Shown here: positions 35,941 through 44,521 of the stretch, piece by piece | How the letters are laid out: the number at the start of each line of letters is the position of its first letter | Numbering within the stretch: the first letter of the stretch is position 1 | Source: Sphingobacterium prati | Lineage (GTDB): Bacteria > Bacteroidota > Bacteroidia > Sphingobacteriales > Sphingobacteriaceae | Direction: 5' to 3' | Assembly: GCF_013167215.1 (NCBI RefSeq) | Contig: NZ_JABJWY010000032.1 | Coordinates: forward strand, 244,249-308,248 | DNA length: 64,000 nucleotides | Made by a program: the position numbers and the translations under genes | Notes under the pieces: generated by a model | Told to the model about the DNA's origin: nothing | Seen by the model: the letters and a program-made list of their open reading frames with translations, nothing else | The model's database searches: none

Positions 35941-37296
35941 TTAATCTTCTACAGGATATTCAGTTAGGTCAAATGTTTCCATAAACTTTGTCGTGAAATT
36001 GCCCGCTCTAAAGTTAGGGTCGCGCATTAATCTCAGGTGCAAAGGAATAGTGGTTTTGATACCTTCGATTACGAATTCGCTCAATGCACGCTCCATGGTA
36101 CAGATTGCTTCTTCACGTGTTTGTGCAACACAGATCAACTTGGCAATCATGGAATCATAGTTGGGGGGAATTGTATAACCGGAATAAACGTGTGTATCTA
36201 CGCGTACGCCATGGCCTCCCGGAGAGTGAAAATTCGTGATTCTACCCGGTGAAGGACGGAAATTGTTGAATGGATCTTCCGCATTGATACGACATTCGAT
36301 CGCGTGCATTTCTGGCTCATAATTTTTTCCGGAGATCGGAATTCCCGCCGCCACTTTGATCTGCTCTTTGATCAGATCGAAGTTGATAACTTCTTCGGTT
36401 ACAGGGTGCTCTACCTGAATACGTGTATTCATTTCCATAAAGTAGAAGTTGCGGTGTTTGTCAACCAAGAACTCGATTGTACCGGCACCTTCATAGTTTA
36501 CAGCTTTTGCACCTTTTACAGCTGCTTCACCCATTTCAGCTCTTAATTCAGGCGTCATAAATGGGGAAGGAGATTCTTCGATCAATTTTTGATGACGACG
36601 TTGGATGGAACAGTCACGCTCGGATAGGTGACATACCGTGCCAAACTGGTCCCCTACGATCTGGAATTCAATATGGCGGGGTTCCTCAACATATTTTTCA
36701 AGGTAGATACCATCGTTACCAAAAGCAGCTGCAGATTCTACACGGGCAGAATCCCAAGCTGGTTCGAACTCTTCATCTTTCCAGATGATACGCATACCAC
36801 GGCCACCACCGCCAGCAGTAGCTTTAATAATAACAGGATAACCTATTTCATTGGCTAGTTTGATACCTTCTTTTACGTTTGAGATCAAACCATCTGATCC
36901 GGGCACAGTAGGTACGCCAGCTTGTTTCATGGTATCCTTCGCACGAGACTTGTCGCCCATTTTTTCTATCTGTTCTGCAGTAGCACCAATAAATTTGATA
37001 CCATACTCTGCACAGATCGCCGAAAAACGTGCGTTCTCAGACAAGAAGCCATATCCTGGGTGAATTGCATCTGCATTTGTCAATTCAGCTGCAGAAATAA
37101 TATTCGGAATGTTTAAGTAAGAATCTTTACTTGGTGGAGGGCCGATACAAACCGCTTCGTCAGCAAAACGTACATGTAAGCTATCTCTGTCTGCGGTTGA
37201 ATATACTGCAACACTTTTGATACCCATCTCACGGCAGGTACGGATAATGCGCAGGGCAATTTCTCCTCTATTTGCAATTAATATTTTTTTAAACAT
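35941..37296 (-). CDS. accC: Acetyl-CoA carboxylase, biotin carboxylase subunit
   Basis: A 451-residue ATP-grasp enzyme that carboxylates the biotin on AccB, the first half of malonyl-CoA formation. [22 protein letters not shown], the glycine-rich ATP loop [12 protein letters not shown], and [14 protein letters not shown] are all visible. Length is standard. It is the last gene of the accB-accC pair in the fatty-acid operon. Confidence 0.97.
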   Translation of the reverse strand: MFKKILIANRGEIALRIIRTCREMGIKSVAVYSTADRDSLHVRFADEAVCIGPPPSKDSYLNIPNIISAAELTNADAIHPGYGFLSENARFSAICAEYGIKFIGATAEQIEKMGDKSRAKDTMKQAGVPTVPGSDGLISNVKEGIKLANEIGYPVIIKATAGGGGRGMRIIWKDEEFEPAWDSARVESAAAFGNDGIYLEKYVEEPRHIEFQIVGDQFGTVCHLSERDCSIQRRHQKLIEESPSPFMTPELRAEMGEAAVKGAKAVNYEGAGTIEFLVDKHRNFYFMEMNTRIQVEHPVTEEVINFDLIKEQIKVAAGIPISGKNYEPEMHAIECRINAEDPFNNFRPSPGRITNFHSPGGHGVRVDTHVYSGYTIPPNYDSMIAKLICVAQTREEAICTMERALSEFVIEGIKTTIPLHLRLMRDPNFRAGNFTTKFMETFDLTEYPVED

Positions 37297-37368
37297 TGTC
37301 TTGAATTATGAAGTTTACAAAAATGTAGCCCTTTGGGGGCTACATAGGTATTCATTTACGTGTGTAAA

Positions 37369-37848
37369 TTACTTAGGCTCAACTAAGAATAATGGTTGAT
37401 CGTACTCAACAGGTTGAGCATCTTCTACCAAAATCTTAACGATTTTACCAGAAACTTCAGATTCGATTTCGTTGAACAATTTCATAGCTTCAACAATACA
37501 CAATACAGAACCTGTATTGATATCATCACCAATATTAACGAAAGATGGTTTGCCCGGTCCGGCTGAACGGTAAAATGTACCGATCATTGGTGATTTGATG
37601 GTAATCAAGTTAGCATCATTGTTAGCAGCTGGTGCAGCAGGAGTAGCTACAGGCGCTGGAGCTGCTGCTTGAGCAACTGGAGCTGCGGCCACAGGTGCTA
37701 CAGCCGGAACAGTAGCTGTTACATACGTAGGCTCTTGATTTGTCTTTATTGTAATTTTAAAATCTTGCTCTTCAATCGAGACTTCATTCACACCTGATTT
37801 TGAAACGAATTTAATCAAGTCCTGAATTTGTTTGATATCCATACCCAT
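37369..37848 (-). CDS. accB: Acetyl-CoA carboxylase, biotin carboxyl carrier protein
   Basis: A 159-residue carrier. An N-terminal domain (residues 1-45) and an Ala/Pro/Val-rich flexible linker (about 50-80) lead to the biotinyl domain with the conserved EAMKLFNE, whose Lys carries biotin. It lies between fabH and accC, as in many bacteria. Confidence 0.97.
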   Translation of the reverse strand: MGMDIKQIQDLIKFVSKSGVNEVSIEEQDFKITIKTNQEPTYVTATVPAVAPVAAAPVAQAAAPAPVATPAAPAANNDANLITIKSPMIGTFYRSAGPGKPSFVNIGDDINTGSVLCIVEAMKLFNEIESEVSGKIVKILVEDAQPVEYDQPLFLVEPK

Positions 37849-37923
37849 AGTATTCTAGGTTTTGTTTGTTTCTTAAAAAATTCTAACTGTCAAAAGTAAT
37901 AAAATATACCATAAAATGGACAA

Positions 37924-38913
37924 TTAATACGCCCATTTTAAATAGATAGATCCCCAAGTGAAACCACCACCGAAAGCAGCAAGGATCAGGTTGTCTCCTT
38001 TTTTCAATTGAGATTCCCATTCCCATAAGCATAGTGGGATTGTTCCACTGGTCGTATTACCATATTTTTGGATGTTCACCATTACCTTTTCTTCGGGAAG
38101 GCCCACGCGTTCTGCTGTCGCATCAATGATACGTTTATTGGCTTGATGAGGTACCAACCAGGCAATATCTTCTGATTTCAAGTTGTTTTTTTCCATCACT
38201 TCATGTGCTACATCGGCCATATTGGTGACGGCAAATTTAAATACTGTGCGTCCTTCTTGGTAAGCATAATGTAGACCAGCGTCAACCGTTGCATGGCTGG
38301 CCGGATTTAATGAACCTCCTCCTTTAATATTAAGATATTGGCCACCTGAACCATCCGTCTTTAGAATAGCATCCTGTATACCCAGACCTTCTTCATTTGG
38401 TTCCAATAACACACAACCACAACCATCGCCAAAAAGGATACAGGTATTGCGGTCCTGATAATTGATCACCGATGACATTTTATCTGCGCCTACAACAAGT
38501 ACTTTTTTGTGTGTACCCGCAGTGATAAACTGTGTTCCGGTATTTAGACCGAACAAGAAGCCTGAACAAGCTGCCTGTAGATCGAATCCCCAGGCGTTGG
38601 TCGCTCCGATTTTATCAGCTAAAATATTCGCGGTAGCGGGAAACAACATATCTGGTGTACTGGTACAGAAGATAATTAGGTCGATATCCGTCGCTTCTAT
38701 TCCTCTCTTTTTCAATAAACCTTGAACGGCAGGTACGGCAAGATCTGATGTAGCCAGCCCTTCGCCCTTTAAGATGCGTCTCTCTTTGATTCCTGTTCGT
38801 GATACAATCCACTCATCGTTGGTATCGACCATTGTTTCCAATTCTTTGTTGGTGAGGATGTAATCCGGAACGTAACCATTTACAGCCGTAATTGCGGCAT
38901 GAATCTTTGACAT
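37924..38913 (-). CDS. fabH: Beta-ketoacyl-ACP synthase III
   Basis: A 329-residue thiolase-fold enzyme that starts fatty acid synthesis by condensing an acyl-CoA with malonyl-ACP. The Cys-His-Asn triad is in QAACSGFLFGL, PHQANKRII and YGNTTSGT. It follows plsX by 6 bases and shares the phospholipid/fatty acid operon. Confidence 0.96.
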   Translation of the reverse strand: MSKIHAAITAVNGYVPDYILTNKELETMVDTNDEWIVSRTGIKERRILKGEGLATSDLAVPAVQGLLKKRGIEATDIDLIIFCTSTPDMLFPATANILADKIGATNAWGFDLQAACSGFLFGLNTGTQFITAGTHKKVLVVGADKMSSVINYQDRNTCILFGDGCGCVLLEPNEEGLGIQDAILKTDGSGGQYLNIKGGGSLNPASHATVDAGLHYAYQEGRTVFKFAVTNMADVAHEVMEKNNLKSEDIAWLVPHQANKRIIDATAERVGLPEEKVMVNIQKYGNTTSGTIPLCLWEWESQLKKGDNLILAAFGGGFTWGSIYLKWAY

Positions 38914-38919
38914 AAATAC

Positions 38920-39858
38920 TTAATTGAAAATAGATCTGATGCTGTCAATGAATTTAGACTCGATCATATCTCTTGAAAATAAAACCATATTTTTAATGGC
39001 CTCAGGTGTTGAAATCCCATGACCAATAATAACAGGAGCGTTGACTCCCAAGATTGGACTACCGCCGTACTGCTCGTAGTTGAATCGGTCGAAGAAATCA
39101 TCTTTAAAACCTTTTTTCAGGGTCACTACATAAAATGATTCTGCAAGTTTCAAGACGACATTGCCGGTAAATCCATCACAGACGTATACGTCAGCATGGT
39201 CACTGAACAGGTCGCGGCCTTCTGCATTTCCGATAAAGTTAATCTTGTCGTTGGCTTTAAGTAGAGGGTAGGTAGAGGTTGTCAGGATGTTTCCTTTTTC
39301 TTCTTCTTCTCCAATGTTCAATAACCCCACTTTAGGGTTGTTTACATTGAATACATGTTCGGCAAAGAGGCTGCCCAACATTGCAAATTGATTCAGCATC
39401 TCCGGTTTGCAGTCTGCATTTGCGCCGACATCCAGTAAGATTCCGAACCCTGATTTCAATTTTGGAACAATTGATGCTATGGCTGGGCGCAATACGCCCG
39501 GGATAGCTTTAACACTGAACATCGAACCCACGAGCATAGCTCCGGTGTTACCAGCGGATGCGAATGAGTCGATTTCTTTGTTTTTTAAATATTCAAATCC
39601 CTTCGCAATACTTGAGTTGGGTTTTTGAGTTATCGCTTTGGTTGGATGTTCACCCATTGCAATGACTTCTGGAGCTTCCACATATTCAAAGTCAGATGAA
39701 TTTCCTCCGGCTTGATCGATTAATTGCTTCGTCTCTTCGGTGTTACCAAAAAGGACTATCTTTTGGTCTCCAGTAAGCTGCTTTTGTGCTTCAATAGCAC
39801 CTGTTATCGTTGCTTTAGGAGCATAATCTCCTCCTAAAATATCTAAACCAATCTTCAT
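38920..39858 (-). CDS. plsX: Phosphate acyltransferase PlsX
   Basis: A 312-residue enzyme converting acyl-ACP to acyl phosphate for glycerol-3-phosphate acylation. LDILGGDYAPKATITGA, VIAMGEHPTKAI, ASAGNTGAMLVGSMF and VCDGFTGNVVLKLAES are family motifs. The rpmF gene lies upstream behind a terminator stem. Confidence 0.95.
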   Translation of the reverse strand: MKIGLDILGGDYAPKATITGAIEAQKQLTGDQKIVLFGNTEETKQLIDQAGGNSSDFEYVEAPEVIAMGEHPTKAITQKPNSSIAKGFEYLKNKEIDSFASAGNTGAMLVGSMFSVKAIPGVLRPAIASIVPKLKSGFGILLDVGANADCKPEMLNQFAMLGSLFAEHVFNVNNPKVGLLNIGEEEEKGNILTTSTYPLLKANDKINFIGNAEGRDLFSDHADVYVCDGFTGNVVLKLAESFYVVTLKKGFKDDFFDRFNYEQYGGSPILGVNAPVIIGHGISTPEAIKNMVLFSRDMIESKFIDSIRSIFN

Positions 39859-39890
39859 CCGTTATTATTTAGTAAATCAATAATACGCAA

Positions 39891-39944
39891 AAAACATCCC
39901 AAAATAAAGCAAATTTCTAAAATATTGCTTGTTTGGGATGTTTT
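39891..39944 (-). terminator. Terminator or attenuator between rpmF and plsX
   Basis: A 13-bp outer stem (39891-39903 pairing with 39932-39944) and a 6-bp inner stem (AAGCAA 39907-39912 and TTGCTT 39925-39930), followed on the minus strand by six T. It may separate ribosomal from lipid gene expression. Confidence 0.75.
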
Positions 39945-39964
39945 GGTGTTATGAAAGGTTTACC

Positions 39965-40156
39965 TTAGACAACAGCTGTATTTTCAATGATCAATTTACC
40001 GTTGTAGTACAAGTTTCCGTCTACAGTGTATGCACGGTGAGGTAAATGAACTGCGCCAGTTTCTTTACATACTGTCAAGCTAGGAGCTTCAGCTTTATAA
40101 TGTGTTCTTCTTTTGTCTCTTCTTGATTTAGAAGTTTTACGTTTTGGATGTGCCAT
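39965..40156 (-). CDS. rpmF: 50S ribosomal protein L32
   Basis: A 63-residue basic protein with the L32 start [20 protein letters not shown]. The usual zinc-binding cysteines are mostly lost (one Cys remains in [12 protein letters not shown]), a known variant in Bacteroidetes. It follows the YceD-like gene by 14 bases, the standard order. Confidence 0.95.
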   Translation of the reverse strand: MAHPKRKTSKSRRDKRRTHYKAEAPSLTVCKETGAVHLPHRAYTVDGNLYYNGKLIIENTAVV

Positions 40157-40170
40157 CTCGTATTTTTGTT

Positions 40171-40707
40171 TTAGTTATTTTTAATATTTCTCAATGCTTC
40201 CCAACGTGGGTCGATAATTTCTTCTTCTTTTTGCTCCTCTGAATCTGGTTCGCTTGTAAATAAGGCCAGCATTTCAGGATCACATTGTATGCCTTCTCCC
40301 TGCTCTTCACATTTTACGATATAAGGGACAGCTAAATTGATGTATTCGTACAATAATTCAGCGATATCCAGCTCATGGTCGCTTTTTGATAAGATCAACA
40401 CCTCTTCGGTATTGTCTGTCCAATCTTCATCCGTGAATTTAACCAATATTCGTTCTTGAATTGAAATCGGTGACATAAATTCCTTTAGGCAGGTATCGCA
40501 AGTCAATTGAATCTCTCCTTGGATATCAAAATGCAAAATCAACAGGTTTTCCTGTTTCTGCAATTCAACTTCCGCCTTTAGATTGCCATCTTTTACAATC
40601 GAATGTTCGTAGCAGTCAAAGAACTTTTTATTAATGTCAAATTCAAAATTGTGCTTTCCAGCGTTGAGTCCCGAAAAGGGAATTCTGTATTGTTTTAGAT
40701 GTTTCAC
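40171..40707 (-). CDS. YceD family (DUF177) protein
   Basis: A 178-residue protein with the conserved pair of cysteines in [10 protein letters not shown] and a second in [15 protein letters not shown], and an acidic C-terminus. YceD proteins sit just upstream of rpmF in most bacteria and have been linked to 23S rRNA maturation. The start is a GTG (VKHLKQYRI), about 20 bases after a good -7 element at 40727-40734. Confidence 0.9.
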   Translation of the reverse strand: MKHLKQYRIPFSGLNAGKHNFEFDINKKFFDCYEHSIVKDGNLKAEVELQKQENLLILHFDIQGEIQLTCDTCLKEFMSPISIQERILVKFTDEDWTDNTEEVLILSKSDHELDIAELLYEYINLAVPYIVKCEEQGEGIQCDPEMLALFTSEPDSEEQKEEEIIDPRWEALRNIKNN

Positions 40708-40726
40708 AATCTTGCATTTGAGCCTG

Positions 40727-40734
40727 CAAAGGTA
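40727..40734 (-). promoter_or_regulatory. -7 element TACCTTTG of the YceD-rpmF unit
   Basis: On the minus strand an exact TAnnTTTG match, giving a predicted leader of about 14 bases before the GTG start. No clear -33 element. Confidence 0.5.
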
Positions 40735-40809
40735 TGTATAAAATCATTAGGATCGAAATATTTTTTTAAATATTCCAGCCAAATGCTTTATAGATACGCA
40801 TAGCATGAC

Positions 40810-41460
40810 TTATTCATAATAATTTTTACCTAACTCTATCTTTTCGCGTCCATTTGCCATGCGCCATTTATTGGTGTCACGTAGTGAATAAGCACAGCCG
40901 CAATATTCCTGCATATAGAATTTCTCTTTTTTGGAGACTTCTAACATCCTTGCCGAACCGCCCTTTTTGCGCCAGTTAAATGTCCAGTATTCCATCCCTT
41001 GATGACGGGAAGCTGCGCGTAGACCACAGTCATTGATCTGTTCCATGTTTTTCCAACGGGAGATTCCCAATGAGCTCGAGATCACATCAAAACCATTTGC
41101 AGCCGCATATTCAGCTGTTTTTTCGAAGCGCATATCAAAGCACATGGTACAACGGACTCCTCGCTCAGGCTCCTGCTCCATGCCTTTGGCCAAATCAAAC
41201 CAATGGTCTACATCGTAATCCGCATCTATAAAAGGGATATTGTGTTTTTCCGCAAATCGTATATTCTCATCTTTGCGCAGATCGTACTCCTTGCGCGGAT
41301 GGATATTGGGATTGTAAAAATAAATCGTAAAATCGATATCTGAAGCAATCAATGCTTCCATGACTTCTCCGGAACAAGGTGCACAGCAGGAATGCAAAAG
41401 TAATTTCTTGCCTTCTCCCGGTAATGCCAACTTCTCCCGTACAAATTCCTTCTTTTCCAT
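40810..41460 (-). CDS. queH: Epoxyqueuosine reductase QueH
   Basis: A 216-residue iron-sulfur enzyme catalysing the last step of queuosine synthesis on t[16 protein letters not shown] carries the first cysteines, [12 protein letters not shown] the second pair, and EYCGCAYS the third. The start is placed at the ATG of MEKKEFV; ten extra codons upstream have no family match. It is a functional alternative to QueG. No other queuosine gene is nearby. Confidence 0.92.
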   Translation of the reverse strand: MEKKEFVREKLALPGEGKKLLLHSCCAPCSGEVMEALIASDIDFTIYFYNPNIHPRKEYDLRKDENIRFAEKHNIPFIDADYDVDHWFDLAKGMEQEPERGVRCTMCFDMRFEKTAEYAAANGFDVISSSLGISRWKNMEQINDCGLRAASRHQGMEYWTFNWRKKGGSARMLEVSKKEKFYMQEYCGCAYSLRDTNKWRMANGREKIELGKNYYE

Positions 41461-41570
41461 AATCGTATGTGATATCAAAAACAAAGGCAATTTTAATCAA
41501 AAAGTAGCGGAATGACAAATATTTCCGTTTGAGTTGTCGTGATATTTGTCCAAAAGAATCATATAAATTC

Positions 41571-41600
41571 ATTGATATTCTGCATATATTAGTAGATTTG
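41571..41600 (+). promoter_or_regulatory. Promoter of the lipoprotein gene at 41638
   Basis: TTG (41572-41574), 18-base spacer, and TAGATTTG (41593-41600), an exact -7 match. The predicted leader is about 30 bases. Confidence 0.55.
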
Positions 41601-41637
41601 TATGTTTGACGCAACAAGCTATTTATACTAAAAAAAT

Positions 41638-42786
41638 ATGAAATTTTCATTTCAAACCTGTGTTATTGTATTATTCGCCAGTTTAATAGGCGTTGCTTCC
41701 TGTAAAAAATTGGATGATGAACCTGAGCGGGGAGAGGCAGCTCTTATTTCCAGATTGTATATTTCTTTCCAGGATTATCAGCCCAATAATTCTTCGATTA
41801 AGAATCTCTTTATCGTGGATCCTGCTGATACCAATAGCCTGGATAATATCTATCAATATCTTTCGCCCGCAAAAGGTGGGGGGCCGGTCATCTTTGACCC
41901 CAATGCAAAATCAATTTTTCAGGCGAGTTCAGGGACCGTCGCTCAGGATACCTTTATCCAGCGTATTGCGCTGGACGACATTTATGGAATCCCCGGGGGA
42001 GCCAGCGGTCTCGGTTATAGAGGGTTTACAAATGTCAGGGGATTGGCTTATTACTCTTATGCCCAACAAAATGGTACTTCGGGCTCAGCGGTGACAAATT
42101 TTTTACTTGCGGTAACAGGTGGTAATATGTTGTATGCGGTAAGTCGTCCGGAAGGAAAAGGTGGATCAACGGGTGGTTCCAAAATCATTGATAAACAGAT
42201 TAGCCTAGGGAATATTAACCCAAGCTCATTAACCTTATTGAAAGGAAATCCAGATGATAAAAATGAAAAATGGTTATTGGTCGGATTTAATGAAGAGGGT
42301 ACGAATAAAAGAAGTGGTTTTGCTGTGTATAAGGGGTTGAAACAAGAACTAATAGACAAAGTACGGGATACAATTGTTAATTCGACTGCTTTTCCACCAG
42401 CCGTAAAAGTCTATGTTAAAGGAAAAACGGGGCTAGGAGCGGTGTCTTATGCGCCAAATAAAAAGTTATTAGCCGTTACAGCAGGTGCAGAAATTTTGTT
42501 TTTTAATAATCCGGATGGATTATTTAATGGATCTGGAGAAAAGGAAATCGATGCTGATTATGCGGTCGGTGGTTCAAATACAGGACTAGAACAGATTGGT
42601 GGGGTTGCCATTGATGATCGTATAGAAAATGGTAAATTCTTTTATGCCTCGGATTCCAAATACGGAAAAGTTGTACGTTTTAAATTAACGGATCAAGGGG
42701 ATGCAACGCCAGATTTAACAAAAAATTATGGGACTTTGCTTCCAAATTATATCTTTTTGGACGCTCGGGAAAAGCCAGATTTCTAG
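41638..42786 (+). CDS. Lipoprotein of unknown function
   Basis: A 382-residue protein with a lipoprotein signal (lipobox GVASC, Cys at about 22). The mature part is rich in Gly, Asn and beta-forming segments, with repeated patterns such as VTGGNMLYAV and VTAGAEILFF that suggest a beta-propeller-like fold. No family was recognised. It is monocistronic, with its own promoter, and convergent to the transglutaminase-like gene. Confidence 0.7.
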   Translation: MKFSFQTCVIVLFASLIGVASCKKLDDEPERGEAALISRLYISFQDYQPNNSSIKNLFIVDPADTNSLDNIYQYLSPAKGGGPVIFDPNAKSIFQASSGTVAQDTFIQRIALDDIYGIPGGASGLGYRGFTNVRGLAYYSYAQQNGTSGSAVTNFLLAVTGGNMLYAVSRPEGKGGSTGGSKIIDKQISLGNINPSSLTLLKGNPDDKNEKWLLVGFNEEGTNKRSGFAVYKGLKQELIDKVRDTIVNSTAFPPAVKVYVKGKTGLGAVSYAPNKKLLAVTAGAEILFFNNPDGLFNGSGEKEIDADYAVGGSNTGLEQIGGVAIDDRIENGKFFYASDSKYGKVVRFKLTDQGDATPDLTKNYGTLLPNYIFLDAREKPDF

Positions 42787-42795
42787 TAAATCTTA

Positions 42796-43647
42796 TCAAG
42801 CAAGCAATTCGAACAGTTCTCTGATTTCCTGTTGCTTGCCTACACTTTCATTCGCTTCATAAGCCGAGAGCAGATTTCGTAAGGCACGCTTCATGATTGT
42901 CACATTGTCACATGGATAAGTAAATTCCCGGCCCGGAGCAAGATTTAACTGTTTCAAGAATGAATTGACATCAGTTCTTTGCATGATTTGTCCCCGATTG
43001 AATGCATTGATGTAAAACAAGACATGCTCATTCCCATGCTCATCGGTATCCATGTAAGCCAAGATAAAATGCTTAGGTAAATTGATCCCATAGATCGGGA
43101 TATCCAGCTTTTGTGCAATAATGCTATAGATACAGGATAAGGTCAATGGATTACCCTGCTTGGTGTCCAAAACCTGACCGATATAAGAGTTTTGCGGATG
43201 GTGATAGTCCTTTGTATTGCCCGATAAACCAAAGGAGCCAAATAGCACGTGATTCAGCAAGTTCACCTTTTCCAAAGGACTCATATCGTATTGTAATCCG
43301 CGCCAAACCTCTGTTTTCAGATCTTCGATCTTCAACACGATCTTATGGTCTTCGTAAGAAGGGTATTGATAATTATTGAGAATGATAAGTCCTTCGAGCA
43401 GATTAAAGGAATTGCTCAGATTCCAGATCTGTAGTTCATTTTTAGTCTGGTCGAACTGAATTTCATGAATAATGTTTTCCAATCGACCTTGTATCCTTGG
43501 ATCAAAACTTGACTCCCAGAATTTCTCCAAATAGGGAACAATTTCAGGACCTTGGCTTTTCAATTGATGCTCCACTTCCTGAATAATCTGTTGATCGGTG
43601 TCGTCCAACAGAAATATTAACGATTTCAGCTCTCTCTCATTCATCAT
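42796..43647 (-). CDS. SirB1-like transglutaminase-core protein
   Basis: A protein of about 283 residues with the Transglut_core2 domain: GNPLTLSCIYSIIAQKLDIPIYGINLPKHFILAY, with the conserved Pro-x-His-Phe. The first ATG of the frame (43707) would overlap the ATPase terminator, so the start is placed at the double ATG (43647 or 43644). Catalytic Cys of true transglutaminases appears as the Cys of LSCIY. Function in this family is unknown. Confidence 0.8.
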   Translation of the reverse strand: MMNERELKSLIFLLDDTDQQIIQEVEHQLKSQGPEIVPYLEKFWESSFDPRIQGRLENIIHEIQFDQTKNELQIWNLSNSFNLLEGLIILNNYQYPSYEDHKIVLKIEDLKTEVWRGLQYDMSPLEKVNLLNHVLFGSFGLSGNTKDYHHPQNSYIGQVLDTKQGNPLTLSCIYSIIAQKLDIPIYGINLPKHFILAYMDTDEHGNEHVLFYINAFNRGQIMQRTDVNSFLKQLNLAPGREFTYPCDNVTIMKRALRNLLSAYEANESVGKQQEIRELFELLA

Positions 43648-43688
43648 AACGAAGTTAAAAAAATGAATTGAGAAATGGATACAAAAAA

Positions 43689-43723
43689 AATCCCTACAGT
43701 AATTCATGTACCAAGTAGGGATT
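43689..43723 (-). terminator. Terminator after the ABC ATPase gene
   Basis: A 9-bp stem AATCCCTAC (43689-43697) pairing with GTAGGGATT (43715-43723), followed on the minus strand by a run of T. Confidence 0.75.
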
Positions 43724-43746
43724 ATTCAGGTTAAATTGGTATACAA

Positions 43747-44406
43747 TTATTTGAGCTGGCCATCCAGCATATTGACAATTCTTTTGCCGTACTCCGCATT
43801 TTTTTCGGAGTGGGTAACTTGTATGATCGTGACACCGTCATCATTCAATTGTTTGAACAGCTCCATGATTTCTTCCCCTTGTTTGGAATTGAGGTTACCC
43901 GTAGGTTCATCTGCCAACAAGAGTTTCGGGGAGCCGGCCAGTGCACGTGCGATGCCGACTATCTGTTGCTGTCCACCCGAAAGTTGCGCTGGAAACAGAT
44001 CTTTCTTTCCCACAATGCCAAAACGGTCAAGCATATCGGCTACAATGGCTTTTCGTTCCTTGCTGGAAATGTCTTTATAGATCAGCGGTGTTTCTATATT
44101 TTCATATACCGTCAATTCATCCAATAAATGGTAAGCTTGAAATACGTATCCAATATGAGATTGGTAGAGTTGCGTCCGTTTTTTTGCTTTCATCTCCAAT
44201 ACATTTTCATCCATAAAGATATATTCACCTTCATCGGGTTCGTCCAGCATACCGATAATATTCAACAGGGTGGATTTTCCGGAACCCGAAGGGCCCATAA
44301 TGGATATGAAATCACCTTCTGCTATATCTAAACTGACATCTTTGAGGACAAATGAGCGTGTACCACCTACATTATACCACTTGAATAAATGTTTTAATTG
44401 TATCAT
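43747..44406 (-). CDS. ABC transporter ATP-binding protein (MacB/LolD/FtsE type)
   Basis: A 219-residue ATPase: Walker A GPSGSGKST (38-46), Q-loop YVFQAYHLL, signature LSGGQQQ, Walker B LLLADEPTG and the switch His in QVTHSE. The residue after the signature QQQ is Ile where most members have Arg. It is the only ATPase gene in the window and lies immediately downstream of eight FtsX-like permeases, so it probably powers several of them. The start is preceded by a dispersed repeat shared with gldC. Confidence 0.92.
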   Translation of the reverse strand: MIQLKHLFKWYNVGGTRSFVLKDVSLDIAEGDFISIMGPSGSGKSTLLNIIGMLDEPDEGEYIFMDENVLEMKAKKRTQLYQSHIGYVFQAYHLLDELTVYENIETPLIYKDISSKERKAIVADMLDRFGIVGKKDLFPAQLSGGQQQIVGIARALAGSPKLLLADEPTGNLNSKQGEEIMELFKQLNDDGVTIIQVTHSEKNAEYGKRIVNMLDGQLK

Positions 44407-44477
44407 TTTCTAGATTGAGATTTTAGTATTGAGTATTGAGATTTTGGTTGTACAAGCCTGGGCTTACCTGGTATCTC
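44407..44477 (-). repeat. Dispersed leader repeat, copy 2 (before the ABC ATPase gene)
   Basis: On the minus strand it begins GAGATAC, has an imperfect palindrome GTAAGCCCAGGCTTGTAC and tandem AATCTCA/AATACT words, and ends at the ATG. It is similar to 6207-6276 along nearly its whole length. Confidence 0.65.
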
Positions 44478-44521
44478 TTTTTTGTTGTCTTTTAATTTTT
44501 ACTTATTCATTAATCTTTGTT

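Noticed and set aside
41267..41650. 127-residue minus-strand frame spanning the queH start region
   Set aside because: It overlaps queH in another frame and the divergent promoter of the lipoprotein gene; no motif.
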